DNA of 32,433 nt from Thermodesulfatator autotrophicus (GCF_001642325.1 NZ_LSFI01000035.1:1-32433); one strand, 5' to 3'. Positions 1-7,846 are shown, counted from the first letter of the stretch. Notes: generated by a model from the sequence alone, not told the origin. Made by a program: numbers and translations.

Positions 1-2
1 AG

Positions 3-677
3 AAAAAATATTTCATCCCAGAGCTTGAAAACTTAGAAGCAGGTGAAAACATTCTTGAAGCCTTTGACATAGACTGCCTTGAAATAGAAACTATTCTTTT
101 TCAAACTGGTTATCTTACTATCAAAGATTTGCAGAAGAAGGGTCCTCGCCGACGCTATTCTCTTTCTTATCCTAACCTGGAAGTAAAGATGAGTTTTGCA
201 GATAGTATTCTTAACTGGTATGTAGAGAGACGAACGGAGAAGGAAAGAATAATTGACCGTCTTTACGATGTTCTTGAAGCCAGCGATCTGGAGAAACTGA
301 AAGTTATTTTCAAGTCATTTTTTGCGTCAATACCGCATGATTGGTACAGGAAGACAGAGCTTCACCACTACGAGGGTTTTTATGCCAGTGTTTTTTACTG
401 TTATTTTACGGCCTTAGGGGTGGATGTGCGAGTGGAGGAGGCGGTAAGTCACGGGCGCCTTGACATGGCGGTAATATTTGAAAGAAGGTGTTACTTATTT
501 GAGTTTAAAGTGGTAGAGCTTGAGCCAGAAGGGAAAGCTTTAGAGCAGTTAAAATCCAGGGGTTACCACGAAAAGTATGTTGATAGATGCCAGGAAATAT
601 ATCTTATTGGCGTTGAGTTCAGTAAAAAGGAAAGGAACATAGTAGGTTTTGAGTGGGAAAAAATAAGGTCTATTTAA
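3..677 (+). CDS. AAA-ATPase / PD-(D/E)XK nuclease family protein, C-terminal part (5' end outside window)
   Basis: The reading frame is open from the first bases of the window to the TAA at 675-677, so this is the tail of a longer gene. The apparent start at 129 is only an internal TTG. The visible ~224 residues match the C-terminal half of the AAA-ATPase-like proteins with a DUF1703 (PD-(D/E)XK_9) nuclease domain: the linker motif ETILFQTGYLTI, then YPNLEV, then HYEGFYASVFYCYFTALG, GRLDMAV and FEFKV. The D of GRLDM and the ExK of FEFK fit the D...(D/E)xK catalytic pattern. Proteins of this type have an N-terminal ATPase domain, which would lie upstream of the window. Their biological role is not settled; they occur in many copies in gut anaerobes and some thermophiles. 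The gene converges on a decayed transposase whose stop lies in the last codons. Confidence 0.8.
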   Translation, partial: KKYFIPELENLEAGENILEAFDIDCLEIETILFQTGYLTIKDLQKKGPRRRYSLSYPNLEVKMSFADSILNWYVERRTEKERIIDRLYDVLEASDLEKLKVIFKSFFASIPHDWYRKTELHHYEGFYASVFYCYFTALGVDVRVEEAVSHGRLDMAVIFERRCYLFEFKVVELEPEGKALEQLKSRGYHEKYVDRCQEIYLIGVEFSKKERNIVGFEWEKIRSI

Positions 678-953
678 TCCATCCCACCCCCAAATCTTTC
701 CACTTCGTAGGTGGCGGACGCTCCCCAAAACCTACCTCTTCTTCCTTATCCACCCACAGATTTTTATATTCGGCAAACCCGGACGGTTCAACTCCCACGA
801 AATAGACCTGAGAGAGCCACAGATGAGGTGGAGCAAGTAGTCCTTTTCTTCTGGGCCTAAGACGTTGGGGCCGGATAGAGCCGTGCAGGAGATAACATGA
901 TAAGCCTCTTTTGGATCATTCATAAAGAAACAAGGAATAGGAATACGTGGCAT
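670..953 (-). pseudogene. Decayed Y1 (REP-associated type) transposase remnant
   Basis: From an ATG at 953 the frame reads MPRIPIPCFF, then AYHVISCTALSG and GPEEKDYLLHLI. This resembles the N-terminus of IS200-like Y1/REP-associated transposases (typically YHVxSRTALxG...EKDxLLxLI). Near 845 the frame breaks. One frame over, the homology continues as WLSQVYFVGVEPSGFAEY and runs open to a TAG at 670-672. The central HxH and Tyr catalytic region is absent, so there is a frameshift and probably an internal deletion. The family assignment rests on a short stretch. The 3' end of the remnant overlaps the convergent upstream gene. It may be a relic of the enzyme that once moved short palindromic repeats in this genome, but that link is inference. 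Confidence 0.5.
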
Positions 954-1198
954 AGCAAAACTACTTTTAAAGTTTACTTTTAAAATTTTCGTCTTTGCCT
1001 GTCCCTTTTATCAGCTAAACTCTGGCGAGGCTTTAAAAGTTTGCCTGTCACTTCAAAAAATGCCATAAAGCCAGGGTGGCCAATATTATTTTAGCTCTAA
1101 GCAGCTATTTTAGTAGGAGATTTCGTATGTTAGATATATTAGATGTTAGAGAGGCGCAAACAACGGAGACAAGAATTGGCTAAAGGTATTTATGAATA

Positions 1199-2503
1199 AT
1201 GTCAGGGCTTAAAGTGTTCCACAAATTCTATTTTTATTTCTTAGTAGGCTTCCTGCTGGCTTTTGCCTCCCAAGAAGTTTTGGCAGGTGAAAAGGTTTTT
1301 ATCCTTCCTATCCAGGAAGCGATTACTCCCCTTACAAATTCTAAAATTGAACAAGCAATTAACCGCGCTGAAAAAGAAGGGGCCGTCTGCTTGATAATTG
1401 AACTTGATACCCCGGGAGGGCTTGTTTCTAGCACCCGAAAGATTGTAAAAAACATCCTTTCAGCCGAAATACCCATAGTGGTTTACGTATATCCTTCCGG
1501 AGCACAAGCAGCCTCAGCAGGCACATTTATAACTCTTGCCGCGCACATAGCAGCCATGGCCCCTGGCACTAATATTGGAGCAGCACATCCGGTGACTATG
1601 GGCCAGGGCAAAGACAAAGAAATGATGAAAAAGGCGGCCAATGACTTAGCGGCTTTTGCCAGGTCTTTAGCCAAACTTAGAGGCCGTAATGCTGATTGGG
1701 CGGAAAAAGCGGTACTGGAAAGTGTCTCTATCACCGCTGAAGAGGCACTTAAGTTAAAAGTAATAGACTTAATCGCCGAAAATCCCAGAAATTTGTTGCA
1801 AAAAATAAACGGCCGTAAGGTAACCCTTACCAAAAACAGAGAAATAATTTTAAAGACAAAAGATGTCCAAATAATTACTCTTAAAGAGACATTGAGAGAT
1901 AAAATTCTCCGTCTTATCACCAACCCTAATATTTCTTACATTCTTCTGATGTTAGGCCTGGCTGGCCTTTATTTTGAGCTGTCAAATCCCGGCACTATTC
2001 TCCCTGGCGTAGTTGGTGTTTTGTGTTTGATTCTGGCTTTTTATTCCATGCATCTTCTGCCGGTTAATTACGCCGGGCTACTTTTAATATTGCTCTCTGG
2101 AGTGTTTTTCTTTTTAGAAATCAAGTTAACAAGTTACGGCCTTCTGGCGTTAGCAGGCCTAATAAGCCTTATTTTGGGTTCTCTTATGCTTTTTGACCAG
2201 AGCCCGGAAGGGCTGAAGCTGGCCAAAGAGGTCTTTTTCCCCATACTGGGAAGCACGGCTTTATTTTTCGTAAGCATAACCTTTTTGGCTGCCAAAGCTG
2301 CTTTGCGTAAACCAACTACCGGGGCCGAAGGCCTCATCGGAGAAGAAGGCAAAACTCTTACCCCTGTTAGCCCTAAAGGAGGGCAGGTTTTTGTCCACGG
2401 TGAAATATGGCAGGCGGTAAGTAATGAGAAAATTCCTGAAAACACCGAAATAGTCGTAGAAAAAGTTGAAGGCTTTCGTCTAAAGGTGAAAAAAAAGAGT
2501 TGA
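1199..2503 (+). CDS. Membrane-bound NfeD-family ClpP-class serine protease
   Basis: This 434-residue protein has the layout of long NfeD proteins. A signal anchor occupies residues ~9-29. A ClpP-fold serine protease domain (~31-230) includes LDTPGG (70-74) and YPSGAQAASAGT, giving Ser106 as the likely nucleophile; Lys144/145 before the SLAKLRGRN motif is the likely general base of the Ser-Lys dyad. Four or five hydrophobic segments lie at ~240-375, and an NfeD OB-fold domain (~385-434) ends the protein. Characterised relatives cleave the C-terminal region of stomatin-like membrane proteins, but no stomatin gene is visible here. The start is the ATG at 1199, with only a weak AAAGG upstream. 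The gene after it begins one base beyond its stop, so the two are probably translationally coupled. Confidence 0.9.
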   Translation: MSGLKVFHKFYFYFLVGFLLAFASQEVLAGEKVFILPIQEAITPLTNSKIEQAINRAEKEGAVCLIIELDTPGGLVSSTRKIVKNILSAEIPIVVYVYPSGAQAASAGTFITLAAHIAAMAPGTNIGAAHPVTMGQGKDKEMMKKAANDLAAFARSLAKLRGRNADWAEKAVLESVSITAEEALKLKVIDLIAENPRNLLQKINGRKVTLTKNREIILKTKDVQIITLKETLRDKILRLITNPNISYILLMLGLAGLYFELSNPGTILPGVVGVLCLILAFYSMHLLPVNYAGLLLILLSGVFFFLEIKLTSYGLLALAGLISLILGSLMLFDQSPEGLKLAKEVFFPILGSTALFFVSITFLAAKAALRKPTTGAEGLIGEEGKTLTPVSPKGGQVFVHGEIWQAVSNEKIPENTEIVVEKVEGFRLKVKKKS

Positions 2504-2504
2504 T

Positions 2505-3611
2505 ATGGCCATTTGTCGTGCTTGCGGAAGGGAATCCATCACCATCTCGGCTAAAATTAGTTTTTGTGTAAATTGTATAAGGGAAAAATGGCCCCAAATA
2601 AGCCAGGAAATAGAAAATATACACCGCGCTACCAGAAAAGCTTTCGGCCTTCCAGAAGCTCCTCCCAGAGATAGTGAAGGACTACTCTGTAACCTGTGTC
2701 ATCATAAATGTCGCATTCCACAGGGAGAATTTGGCTATTGTGGAGTGTGGCAAAACCACCAGGGTCGGCTGGTAGGCCCCGGAAAAGAAAGAGCTTACGT
2801 ATCCTGGTATCTTGACCCTTTACCCACTAATTGTGTGGCTGACTTTGTATGTCCGGGAGGAACCGGAGCTGGTTACCCTCGATTTGCTCATTTGCCTGGC
2901 CCAGAACGCGGCTATGCCAATCTAGCGGTATTTTATGAAGCCTGTAACTTTAACTGTCTCTATTGCCAGAACTGGCACTTTAAAGCCCGTAAGCTCGGAG
3001 AAGCGTTAAGACTAAGCCATGAGATGCTGGCTGATTTAAAAGAACATGTATCCTGTGTCTGCTTTTTTGGAGGAGACCCAGGACCCCAGGCTCCTCATGC
3101 CATCTCCTGGGCTAAAGAAGCCCGTAAGCTCAAAAAAGATAAGATTTTTAGAATTTGCTGGGAAACAAATGGTGCAGAAAATCCTAGAATCATAAAAAAT
3201 ATTATGACCCTTTCCCTTGAGTCCGGCGGTTGCGTTAAAATTGACTTAAAAGCGGCGAGCGAATCTCTTCACTATGCCCTTTGCGGGGTTTCTAATAAAC
3301 AAACCTGGGAAAATTTTGCTCTTCTGGCAGAGATGGCCCAAAGCCGCCCTGAGCCTCCGGCCTTAATCGCTTCAACCCTGCTTGTGCCAGGCTATATTGA
3401 CGAAGAAGAACTGGAAAAAATAGCCGCTTTTATTTCGTCTCTATCTAGGGATATACCCTGGTCTCTTCTGGCGTATTACCCGACCTTTTACCTTGATGAC
3501 TTACCAACTACCTCAAGGCGTCATGCTGAAATGGCTCTGGCTATAGCCCAAAAGTATGGTCTCAAAAGGGTAAACCTAGGAAATCGCCATCTCCTCTCAG
3601 AGGCTTATTAG
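2505..3611 (+). CDS. Radical SAM protein, PflA-like / AmmeMemoRadiSam-type
   Basis: The 368-residue product carries the radical SAM cluster motif CxxxCxxC at Cys147, Cys151 and Cys154 (CNFNCLYC), which would bind the [4Fe-4S] cluster that cleaves S-adenosylmethionine. Two further cysteine groups lie ahead of it: an N-terminal ribbon (Cys4, 7, 21, 24) and the CNLCHHKCRIPQG...YCGV segment (Cys62, 65, 69, 79) typical of the PflA-like/AmmeMemoRadiSam branch. FFGGDPGPQ is the expected glycine-rich motif. The substrate is unknown. The AMMECR1 and Memo partners are not in the window. The start lies one base after the stop of the NfeD-type gene, so the two form an operon. A hairpin follows at 3618-3653. 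Confidence 0.85.
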   Translation: MAICRACGRESITISAKISFCVNCIREKWPQISQEIENIHRATRKAFGLPEAPPRDSEGLLCNLCHHKCRIPQGEFGYCGVWQNHQGRLVGPGKERAYVSWYLDPLPTNCVADFVCPGGTGAGYPRFAHLPGPERGYANLAVFYEACNFNCLYCQNWHFKARKLGEALRLSHEMLADLKEHVSCVCFFGGDPGPQAPHAISWAKEARKLKKDKIFRICWETNGAENPRIIKNIMTLSLESGGCVKIDLKAASESLHYALCGVSNKQTWENFALLAEMAQSRPEPPALIASTLLVPGYIDEEELEKIAAFISSLSRDIPWSLLAYYPTFYLDDLPTTSRRHAEMALAIAQKYGLKRVNLGNRHLLSEAY

Positions 3612-3617
3612 TTTGAC

Positions 3618-3653
3618 TTTCGGAGTTTTTTAAACCAAAAAAGCCTTCCGAAA
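3618..3653 (+). terminator. Possible weak terminator hairpin after the radical SAM gene
   Basis: TTTCGGA (3618-3624) pairs with TCCGAAA (3647-3653), and the inner TTTTTT (3626-3631) pairs with AAAAAA (3637-3642). The stem ends seven bases after the radical SAM stop codon. No strong T-run follows on the plus strand, so termination here is only suggested. Confidence 0.35.
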
Positions 3654-3670
3654 TAATTTAGAGAAACGGA

Positions 3671-3755
3671 GAAAAAATGCTTGGCTTCGCTTGCAATGAT
3701 AACTTTCCTGTTATTGCAAAAGGGCCCGCACAGGCAAAGCATCTCAATATCTTTG
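3671..3755. repeat. Fragment of the intergenic repeat family
   Basis: The words tgcttggcttcgcttgcaatga and gcaaagcatctca resemble the pieces of the large intergenic repeats seen at 12036, 18110, 25437, 28140 and 30525. Only a short, degraded piece is present. Confidence 0.4.
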
Positions 3756-3778
3756 CAAAGAATTTAGGAGGATAAAAT

Positions 3779-4387
3779 ATGAACATACAGGACTTAAAAA
3801 TCATCCATTCAGTCCTTAGCCAAGAGCTTGGGCCAGGTTGGCTCTGGCTGATGTTTAAGGCCTCTTTAAAGCAGAAGGCTATCTTAAAGAAAACGAAATG
3901 GGCCGGGCGCTCTGACGAAGAAGCACAATTTGTGAAGCGCCTTCCGATAGCTGTGGCCCTTTATCAAGAACTTCAAAACCTCAAAGGGAAAGAAATGGCC
4001 TACGAAATTATTAAAAAGATCCTTATCCCTTTGGGCTGTGCCGAACAAAAACGCTATTTAGAAAAGCTTACCAAAAGTGGCCAAACCCCCATGGAAAGAC
4101 TCATAGCCTTTAACGACCTGATGGAAAAAGAAGGAGCCTTAAAATTCAATACTTATGAATATCTTACTAAAGGGCCAGATAAAGCTCATTTTATCGTAAA
4201 GCGTTGTGTCTTTTATGAATTTTTCAGTGAAACTGGAGTTCCAGAACTGACTAAAATTTTCTGCGAAATAGATGGAGTTTTCCTTTCTGAGGCTTTCCCT
4301 GAAATAAAATTTCACCGGGGTCATTCCAAAGAAAATACCATTGCCTTTGGCCGAAAACACTGCGACTTTATTTTCGAAGCTCACTAA
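3779..4387 (+). CDS. L-2-amino-thiazoline-4-carboxylate hydrolase-like protein (PF14196-type)
   Basis: The 202-residue protein is soluble. Its C-terminal half fits the ATC-hydrolase-like family: CVFYEFFSETGVPELTKIFCEID, then a Phe-His-Arg segment (FHRGHS), then IAFGRKHCDFIFEA. Conserved cysteines fall in RCVFYE, IFCEID and KHCDF. Despite the family name, which comes from a cysteine-synthesis enzyme of Pseudomonas, most members in anaerobes have no proven activity, so the substrate should be left open. A good Shine-Dalgarno (TTAGGAGGA, 3764-3770) precedes the ATG at 3779. The gene stands alone, with a repeat fragment upstream and the ammonium-transporter promoter downstream. Confidence 0.65.
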   Translation: MNIQDLKIIHSVLSQELGPGWLWLMFKASLKQKAILKKTKWAGRSDEEAQFVKRLPIAVALYQELQNLKGKEMAYEIIKKILIPLGCAEQKRYLEKLTKSGQTPMERLIAFNDLMEKEGALKFNTYEYLTKGPDKAHFIVKRCVFYEFFSETGVPELTKIFCEIDGVFLSEAFPEIKFHRGHSKENTIAFGRKHCDFIFEAH

Positions 4388-4432
4388 CATTCCTCAAAAA
4401 ATTACATTTTTGTAAAGTACGGTTTGTAAGTT

Positions 4433-4462
4433 TTGACATTTTTGTTTCTTTTGTCATATAAA
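4433..4462 (+). promoter_or_regulatory. Promoter for the ammonium transporter gene
   Basis: A perfect -35 box TTGACA (4433-4438) and a -10 box TATAAA (4457-4462) are separated by 18 bases. Transcription would start near 4470, leaving a leader of ~65 bases before the GTG start. The spacer is almost all T, G and C. Confidence 0.6.
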
Positions 4463-4534
4463 AGACCTTCATTCCTTACCTTATTTTGGCCTCCCTTTTG
4501 CTAGTCAAATCAAAAAAACACAGGAGGAGGTAAA

Positions 4535-5755
4535 GTGATAAACGCAGCAGATACAGCTTTCCTTTTAATTTCGGCAGGTTTGGTGCTTTTAATGACTCCG
4601 GCTTTAAGTGTTTTTTACGGAGGACTTGTCCGGCGTAAAAATATCTTGGGAACGATTATGCAGAGCTTGATTTGCATAACGGTGGTTACCTTTTTATGGA
4701 TTTATTTGGGCTACAGTTTGGCTTTTGGCCCGGATATCAAAGGCATTATCGGAGGATTGAAATATATAGCCTTAAGAGGCGTAGGGCAAAACCCAAGTCC
4801 AGATTACGCCTCTACGGTCCCTCACATTGTTTTTATGATTTATCAATGCATGTTTGCCATTATAACTCCGGCTTTAATTACCGGAGCCTTTGCCGAAAGG
4901 ATGCGTTTTAAGAGTTTTCTCCTATTCGCCGTTTTATGGTCAATCCTTGTTTATAGCCCGGTTTGTCACTGGATATGGGGAGGAGGTTGGCTGGCCAGGC
5001 TTGGTGTATTGGATTTTGCCGGTGGCCTTGTCGTCCATCTTACTTGCGGAGTAGCTGCCTTGGTTACAGCTATTGTAGTTGGCCCACGGCGGGGATTTAG
5101 GCGTGAGGCTTTTATGCCCCATAACCTTCCTTTAACCGTCATTGGCACAGGGTTACTATGGTTTGGGTGGTTTGGCTTTAATGGCGGTTCAGCCCTGGCA
5201 GTAAACGGTATAGCCGCTCAGGCCTTTGTGAATACTCATATTGCCGGAGCTATGGGGCTTGGTAGCTGGCTTATTTTGGAATGGATTCACCAGAAAAAAC
5301 CCACCACCCTCGGAGCTTGTAGTGGAGCCATAGCTGGGCTGGCTACCATCACTCCAGCTGCTGGTTTTGTTAACATTCACGCCGCGGTATTTATTGGCCT
5401 GTTAGCCGGGGCAATATGTTACTTGGCTGTTCTTTTTAAGAACAGAGCCGGCTATGATGACAGCCTTGATGTAGTAGGCATTCATGGAGTTGGTGGTCTA
5501 TTGGGCACCCTTTGCCTAGGCCTTCTGGCTACTAAGGCTGTAAACCCTGATGGAGCTAATGGACTCCTTTTTGGAGGCCTATCTTTCTTCATAAGTCAAT
5601 TAATAGGAATTCTGGCCGTAGGTATTTACACTTTTGTAATAACCTGGATTATTACCAAATTTGTTGACTTTATAATGGGTCTCAGAGTTGAACCCGAAGA
5701 AGAAGTAGCCGGACTTGATGTCTCTGAACACGGAGAGACAGCTTATAATATTTAA
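4535..5755 (+). CDS. amt: Ammonium transporter, Amt/MEP/Rh family
   Basis: The 406-residue protein has the family's normal length and eleven hydrophobic segments. It shows the twin histidines of the conduction pore: His168 in VVHLTCGV and His317 in GIHGVGG. Asp160, needed for substrate recruitment, and the TPALITGAFAERM segment are also present. It would carry ammonium/ammonia across the inner membrane. The start is the GTG at 4535, directly after GGAGGAGG (4523-4530), which excludes an upstream start. No cleavable signal is evident. The gene has its own promoter and a terminator, so it is monocistronic. The usual neighbour, the PII-protein gene glnK, is not on either side. Confidence 0.95.
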   Translation: MINAADTAFLLISAGLVLLMTPALSVFYGGLVRRKNILGTIMQSLICITVVTFLWIYLGYSLAFGPDIKGIIGGLKYIALRGVGQNPSPDYASTVPHIVFMIYQCMFAIITPALITGAFAERMRFKSFLLFAVLWSILVYSPVCHWIWGGGWLARLGVLDFAGGLVVHLTCGVAALVTAIVVGPRRGFRREAFMPHNLPLTVIGTGLLWFGWFGFNGGSALAVNGIAAQAFVNTHIAGAMGLGSWLILEWIHQKKPTTLGACSGAIAGLATITPAAGFVNIHAAVFIGLLAGAICYLAVLFKNRAGYDDSLDVVGIHGVGGLLGTLCLGLLATKAVNPDGANGLLFGGLSFFISQLIGILAVGIYTFVITWIITKFVDFIMGLRVEPEEEVAGLDVSEHGETAYNI

Positions 5756-5758
5756 AAT

Positions 5759-5790
5759 GGGTGGGGCATCGGGCCCTGCCCAACTTTTTC
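5759..5790 (+). terminator. Rho-independent terminator of amt
   Basis: GGGCA (5764-5768) pairs with TGCCC (5777-5781) around a short GC-rich loop, followed by AACTTTTT (5782-5789). It starts within ten bases of the amt stop codon. Confidence 0.6.
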
Positions 5791-5822
5791 CAATTTGCCA
5801 CTAATTTACTCCATTTAAGTCA

Positions 5823-5878
5823 ATTTTAACTAATTATCTGACTATATAGCCCTATATTACCCACAAATTAGTTAAAAT
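5823..5878. promoter_or_regulatory. Nested palindrome upstream of arsR
   Basis: A perfect 13-bp inverted repeat (ATTTTAACTAATT at 5823-5835 and AATTAGTTAAAAT at 5866-5878) shares its centre of symmetry (5850/5851) with a smaller palindrome, ATATAG (5844-5849)/CTATAT (5852-5857). The inner half-site matches the main operator at 5925-5946 (TATATAG). It may be a second, upstream regulator site, or part of a terminator or transcript structure; the sequence alone does not decide. Confidence 0.5.
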
Positions 5879-5919
5879 AGCATTTTTATATTTAAAGAAT
5901 TTTTGCCTGTCCCTAATAT

Positions 5920-5948
5920 TTGACTATATAGCTATTTAGCTATATATT
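5920..5948 (+). promoter_or_regulatory. arsR promoter with palindromic operator; probably leaderless
   Basis: TTGACT (5920-5925) and TATATT (5943-5948) form -35 and -10 boxes with 17-base spacing. Between and over them lies a perfect inverted repeat, TATATAGCTA-TT-TAGCTATATA (5925-5946). This is where an ArsR/SmtB repressor would bind and block RNA polymerase. A start about seven bases after the -10 box falls on 5955, the A of the arsR ATG. No Shine-Dalgarno precedes that ATG, so the messenger is probably leaderless. Confidence 0.65.
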
Positions 5949-5954
5949 TATCTC

Positions 5955-6293
5955 ATGCTTTTAGAAAAGCGCCTCAAGGCCCTGGCAGATGGCACCCGGC
6001 TTAAGCTTTTGGGTTTACTTTCCCTTAGGCCCTGCTGTGTTTGTGAGATGGCTGAGGTAATAGGATTCTCTCAACCCACTATTTCCAGGCATTTGCAAAG
6101 GCTGGTTGAAGCAGGGCTGGTCTCATTTGAAAAGCGGGGCAATTATCAGGTTTATCGTCTTTCCCCAGAAGACGAAAAGGCCCAAAAGCTCCTGGCAATC
6201 GTTTTAGAACTATTGGCCGAGGAAAATATATTACCTTACCTGGAAGATGCCCTCAAAAAGGCAGATAAACGCTACCTCTGGGAGGACCTTTAG
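5955..6293 (+). CDS. arsR: ArsR/SmtB-family metalloid-responsive repressor
   Basis: The 112-residue protein is a winged-helix regulator: ALADGTRLKLLGLL at the start, then the DNA-recognition helix in FSQPTISRHLQRLVEAGLV, then the wing FEKRGNYQVYRL. Cys27, Cys28 and Cys30 (PCCVCEMA) sit in the helix where classical ArsR proteins carry their Cys-x-Cys arsenite site, so arsenite or a related thiophilic ligand is the likely inducer. It would repress its own operon through the palindrome over its promoter. The stop TAG is followed at once by the ATG of the permease gene. No ribosome-binding site precedes the start, in keeping with a leaderless transcript. Confidence 0.9.
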   Translation: MLLEKRLKALADGTRLKLLGLLSLRPCCVCEMAEVIGFSQPTISRHLQRLVEAGLVSFEKRGNYQVYRLSPEDEKAQKLLAIVLELLAEENILPYLEDALKKADKRYLWEDL

Positions 6294-7574
6294 ATGAACT
6301 GGCGTCGCGAAGTTTTAAACATTTTGCTTGGGCTAACTTTATTTGCTGTTTTTTATTTTTTGCCTGTCCCCAAACGTTTTCTTCAAGGAGTAAAAGAAGG
6401 CGTGCTCCTAGCCCACTGGTACGCCCAGGAGCATGTGATTTTTTGCCTGATACCTGCCTTTTTTATAGCCGGGGCCATTAGCTGTTTCCTTTCTAAAGAA
6501 TCGGTCACGCGGTATCTCGGCCCCCAGGCACCTAAAGCATTGTCTTATGCTGTGGCCTCAGTAGCCGGGGCCATACTTGCCGTCTGCTCCTGCACAGTGC
6601 TTCCTCTTTTTGCCGGCATATACTTAAACGGCGCAGGCCTTGGCCCGGCCACTACCTTTCTTTATTCCGGCCCAGCTATCAATGTTTTGGCCATTATTCT
6701 TACCGCTCGCATTCTAGGCATTGACCTGGGCATTGCCAGAGGAATTGCTGCTATAATGACAGGAATTTTGATTGGCCTTTTGATGGCAGCTCTTTTTCGT
6801 AAAGAAGAAAAAGAAAGAATGGCCTCCTTTGAAGTGCAGGGAGAACCGCCTAAAAGGCCGCTATGGCAAAATATACTTTTTCTTGGAACATTGGTGCTCA
6901 TTTTGGTTTTGGCTACCTGGGGAAAGGGCAGTGGTATTTTAGCCCTGATTTATCAATGGAAATGGATTTTGTTAGCCCTTGTTTCGGGAGCACTGCTTGT
7001 TCAACTTCGCCTGTTATTCCAAGTATCTTTGAACTGGCTTGCTGTTATCGTAATAACAGTGCTGTTAGCTGAAATACTTTTCCCCGGTCACAAGATATCT
7101 TTTCTTGCTGGCACAATAGCCTTTTCTCTAAGTTTATTTTTTACCGGAGGAGAGGCCAGGGAATGGTTTGAGGCCTCTTATCTTCTAGCCAGGCAAATTT
7201 TGCCTCTGCTTTTTTTTGGAGTCCTGGCTGCTGGCTTTTTTCTGGGAAGGCCAGGGCATGAAGGCTTTATCCCATCTCATTTTGTTACCAATCTAGTAGG
7301 TGGCAATTCTCTTCTGGCTAATTTTTTTGCCTCTGTGGTAGGGGCTTTTATGTACTTTGCCACTCTAACAGAAGTACCAATCCTTCAAGGATTATTGGGG
7401 GCAGGCATGGGCAAAGGCCCGGCCCTTGCCCTTTTGCTTTCCGGGCCGGCTGTCTCTTTGCCTAACATGCTCGTTATTCGTTCTATCCTTGGCACTAAAA
7501 AGACATTCGCCTTTGTTACTCTGGTAATAATTATTGCTACGGTAAGTGGATTTCTCTTCGGCAAATTTTTCTAA
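6294..7574 (+). CDS. Permease, DUF318/ArsP-like (putative metalloid efflux)
   Basis: The 426-residue membrane protein has about eleven hydrophobic segments in two related halves. The first half carries AVCSCTVLPLFAGIY (Cys98, Cys100), the second TLTEVPILQGLLG and LLLSGPAVSLPNM, the repeated signature of the YraQ/DUF318/ArsP permeases. Characterised ArsP proteins export trivalent organoarsenicals using cysteines. Here substrate assignment rests on the family and on the arsR gene in front, so arsenic efflux is likely but not proven. The ATG follows the arsR stop with no gap, so translation is probably coupled. A thioredoxin-like gene follows 11 bases later. Confidence 0.85.
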   Translation: MNWRREVLNILLGLTLFAVFYFLPVPKRFLQGVKEGVLLAHWYAQEHVIFCLIPAFFIAGAISCFLSKESVTRYLGPQAPKALSYAVASVAGAILAVCSCTVLPLFAGIYLNGAGLGPATTFLYSGPAINVLAIILTARILGIDLGIARGIAAIMTGILIGLLMAALFRKEEKERMASFEVQGEPPKRPLWQNILFLGTLVLILVLATWGKGSGILALIYQWKWILLALVSGALLVQLRLLFQVSLNWLAVIVITVLLAEILFPGHKISFLAGTIAFSLSLFFTGGEAREWFEASYLLARQILPLLFFGVLAAGFFLGRPGHEGFIPSHFVTNLVGGNSLLANFFASVVGAFMYFATLTEVPILQGLLGAGMGKGPALALLLSGPAVSLPNMLVIRSILGTKKTFAFVTLVIIIATVSGFLFGKFF

Positions 7575-7585
7575 GGAGGTATGCC

Positions 7586-7819
7586 ATGAAACTTATTCAA
7601 GTACTGGGGCCAGGTTGCCCAAAATGCGAAACACTTTACCAGAATGTTCAGAAAGTCATTGAAGAAACAGGAATTCCAGCCCACATAGAAAAAATAACTG
7701 ACCTGAAACGAATTGCTCTCATGGGTGTGATTCAGACTCCAGGTTTAGTTATTGATGGTCAGGTAGTTTCGCAGGGGAAAGTGCTAAGTGTAGAAGAAGT
7801 AAAAAAACTTCTTTCGTAA
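7586..7819 (+). CDS. Thioredoxin-like redox-active disulfide protein 2
   Basis: This 77-residue single-domain protein matches the small thioredoxin-fold family (TIGR00412-type): the active-site CPKC at Cys10-Cys13 in LGPGCPKCETLY, then the cis-proline segment IQTPGLVIDGQVV and a C-terminal helix. There is no signal peptide, so it acts in the cytoplasm. AAGGAGGT (7573-7580) precedes the ATG. As the third gene of the arsR operon it may reduce the metalloid or the permease's cysteines, an inference from its repeated association with such permeases in other genomes. A strong hairpin follows its stop codon at once. Confidence 0.88.
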   Translation: MKLIQVLGPGCPKCETLYQNVQKVIEETGIPAHIEKITDLKRIALMGVIQTPGLVIDGQVVSQGKVLSVEEVKKLLS

Positions 7820-7846
7820 GAGAGGGGCACAAAGCCCCTCTCCTTT
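7820..7846. terminator. Bidirectional terminator between the arsR operon and the convergent secreted-protein operon
   Basis: GAGAGGGGC (7820-7828) pairs perfectly with GCCCCTCTC (7834-7842) around ACAAA, followed by CTTT. It starts one base after the stop of the thioredoxin-like gene and ends just before the stop of the opposing gene at 7845. Confidence 0.75.
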
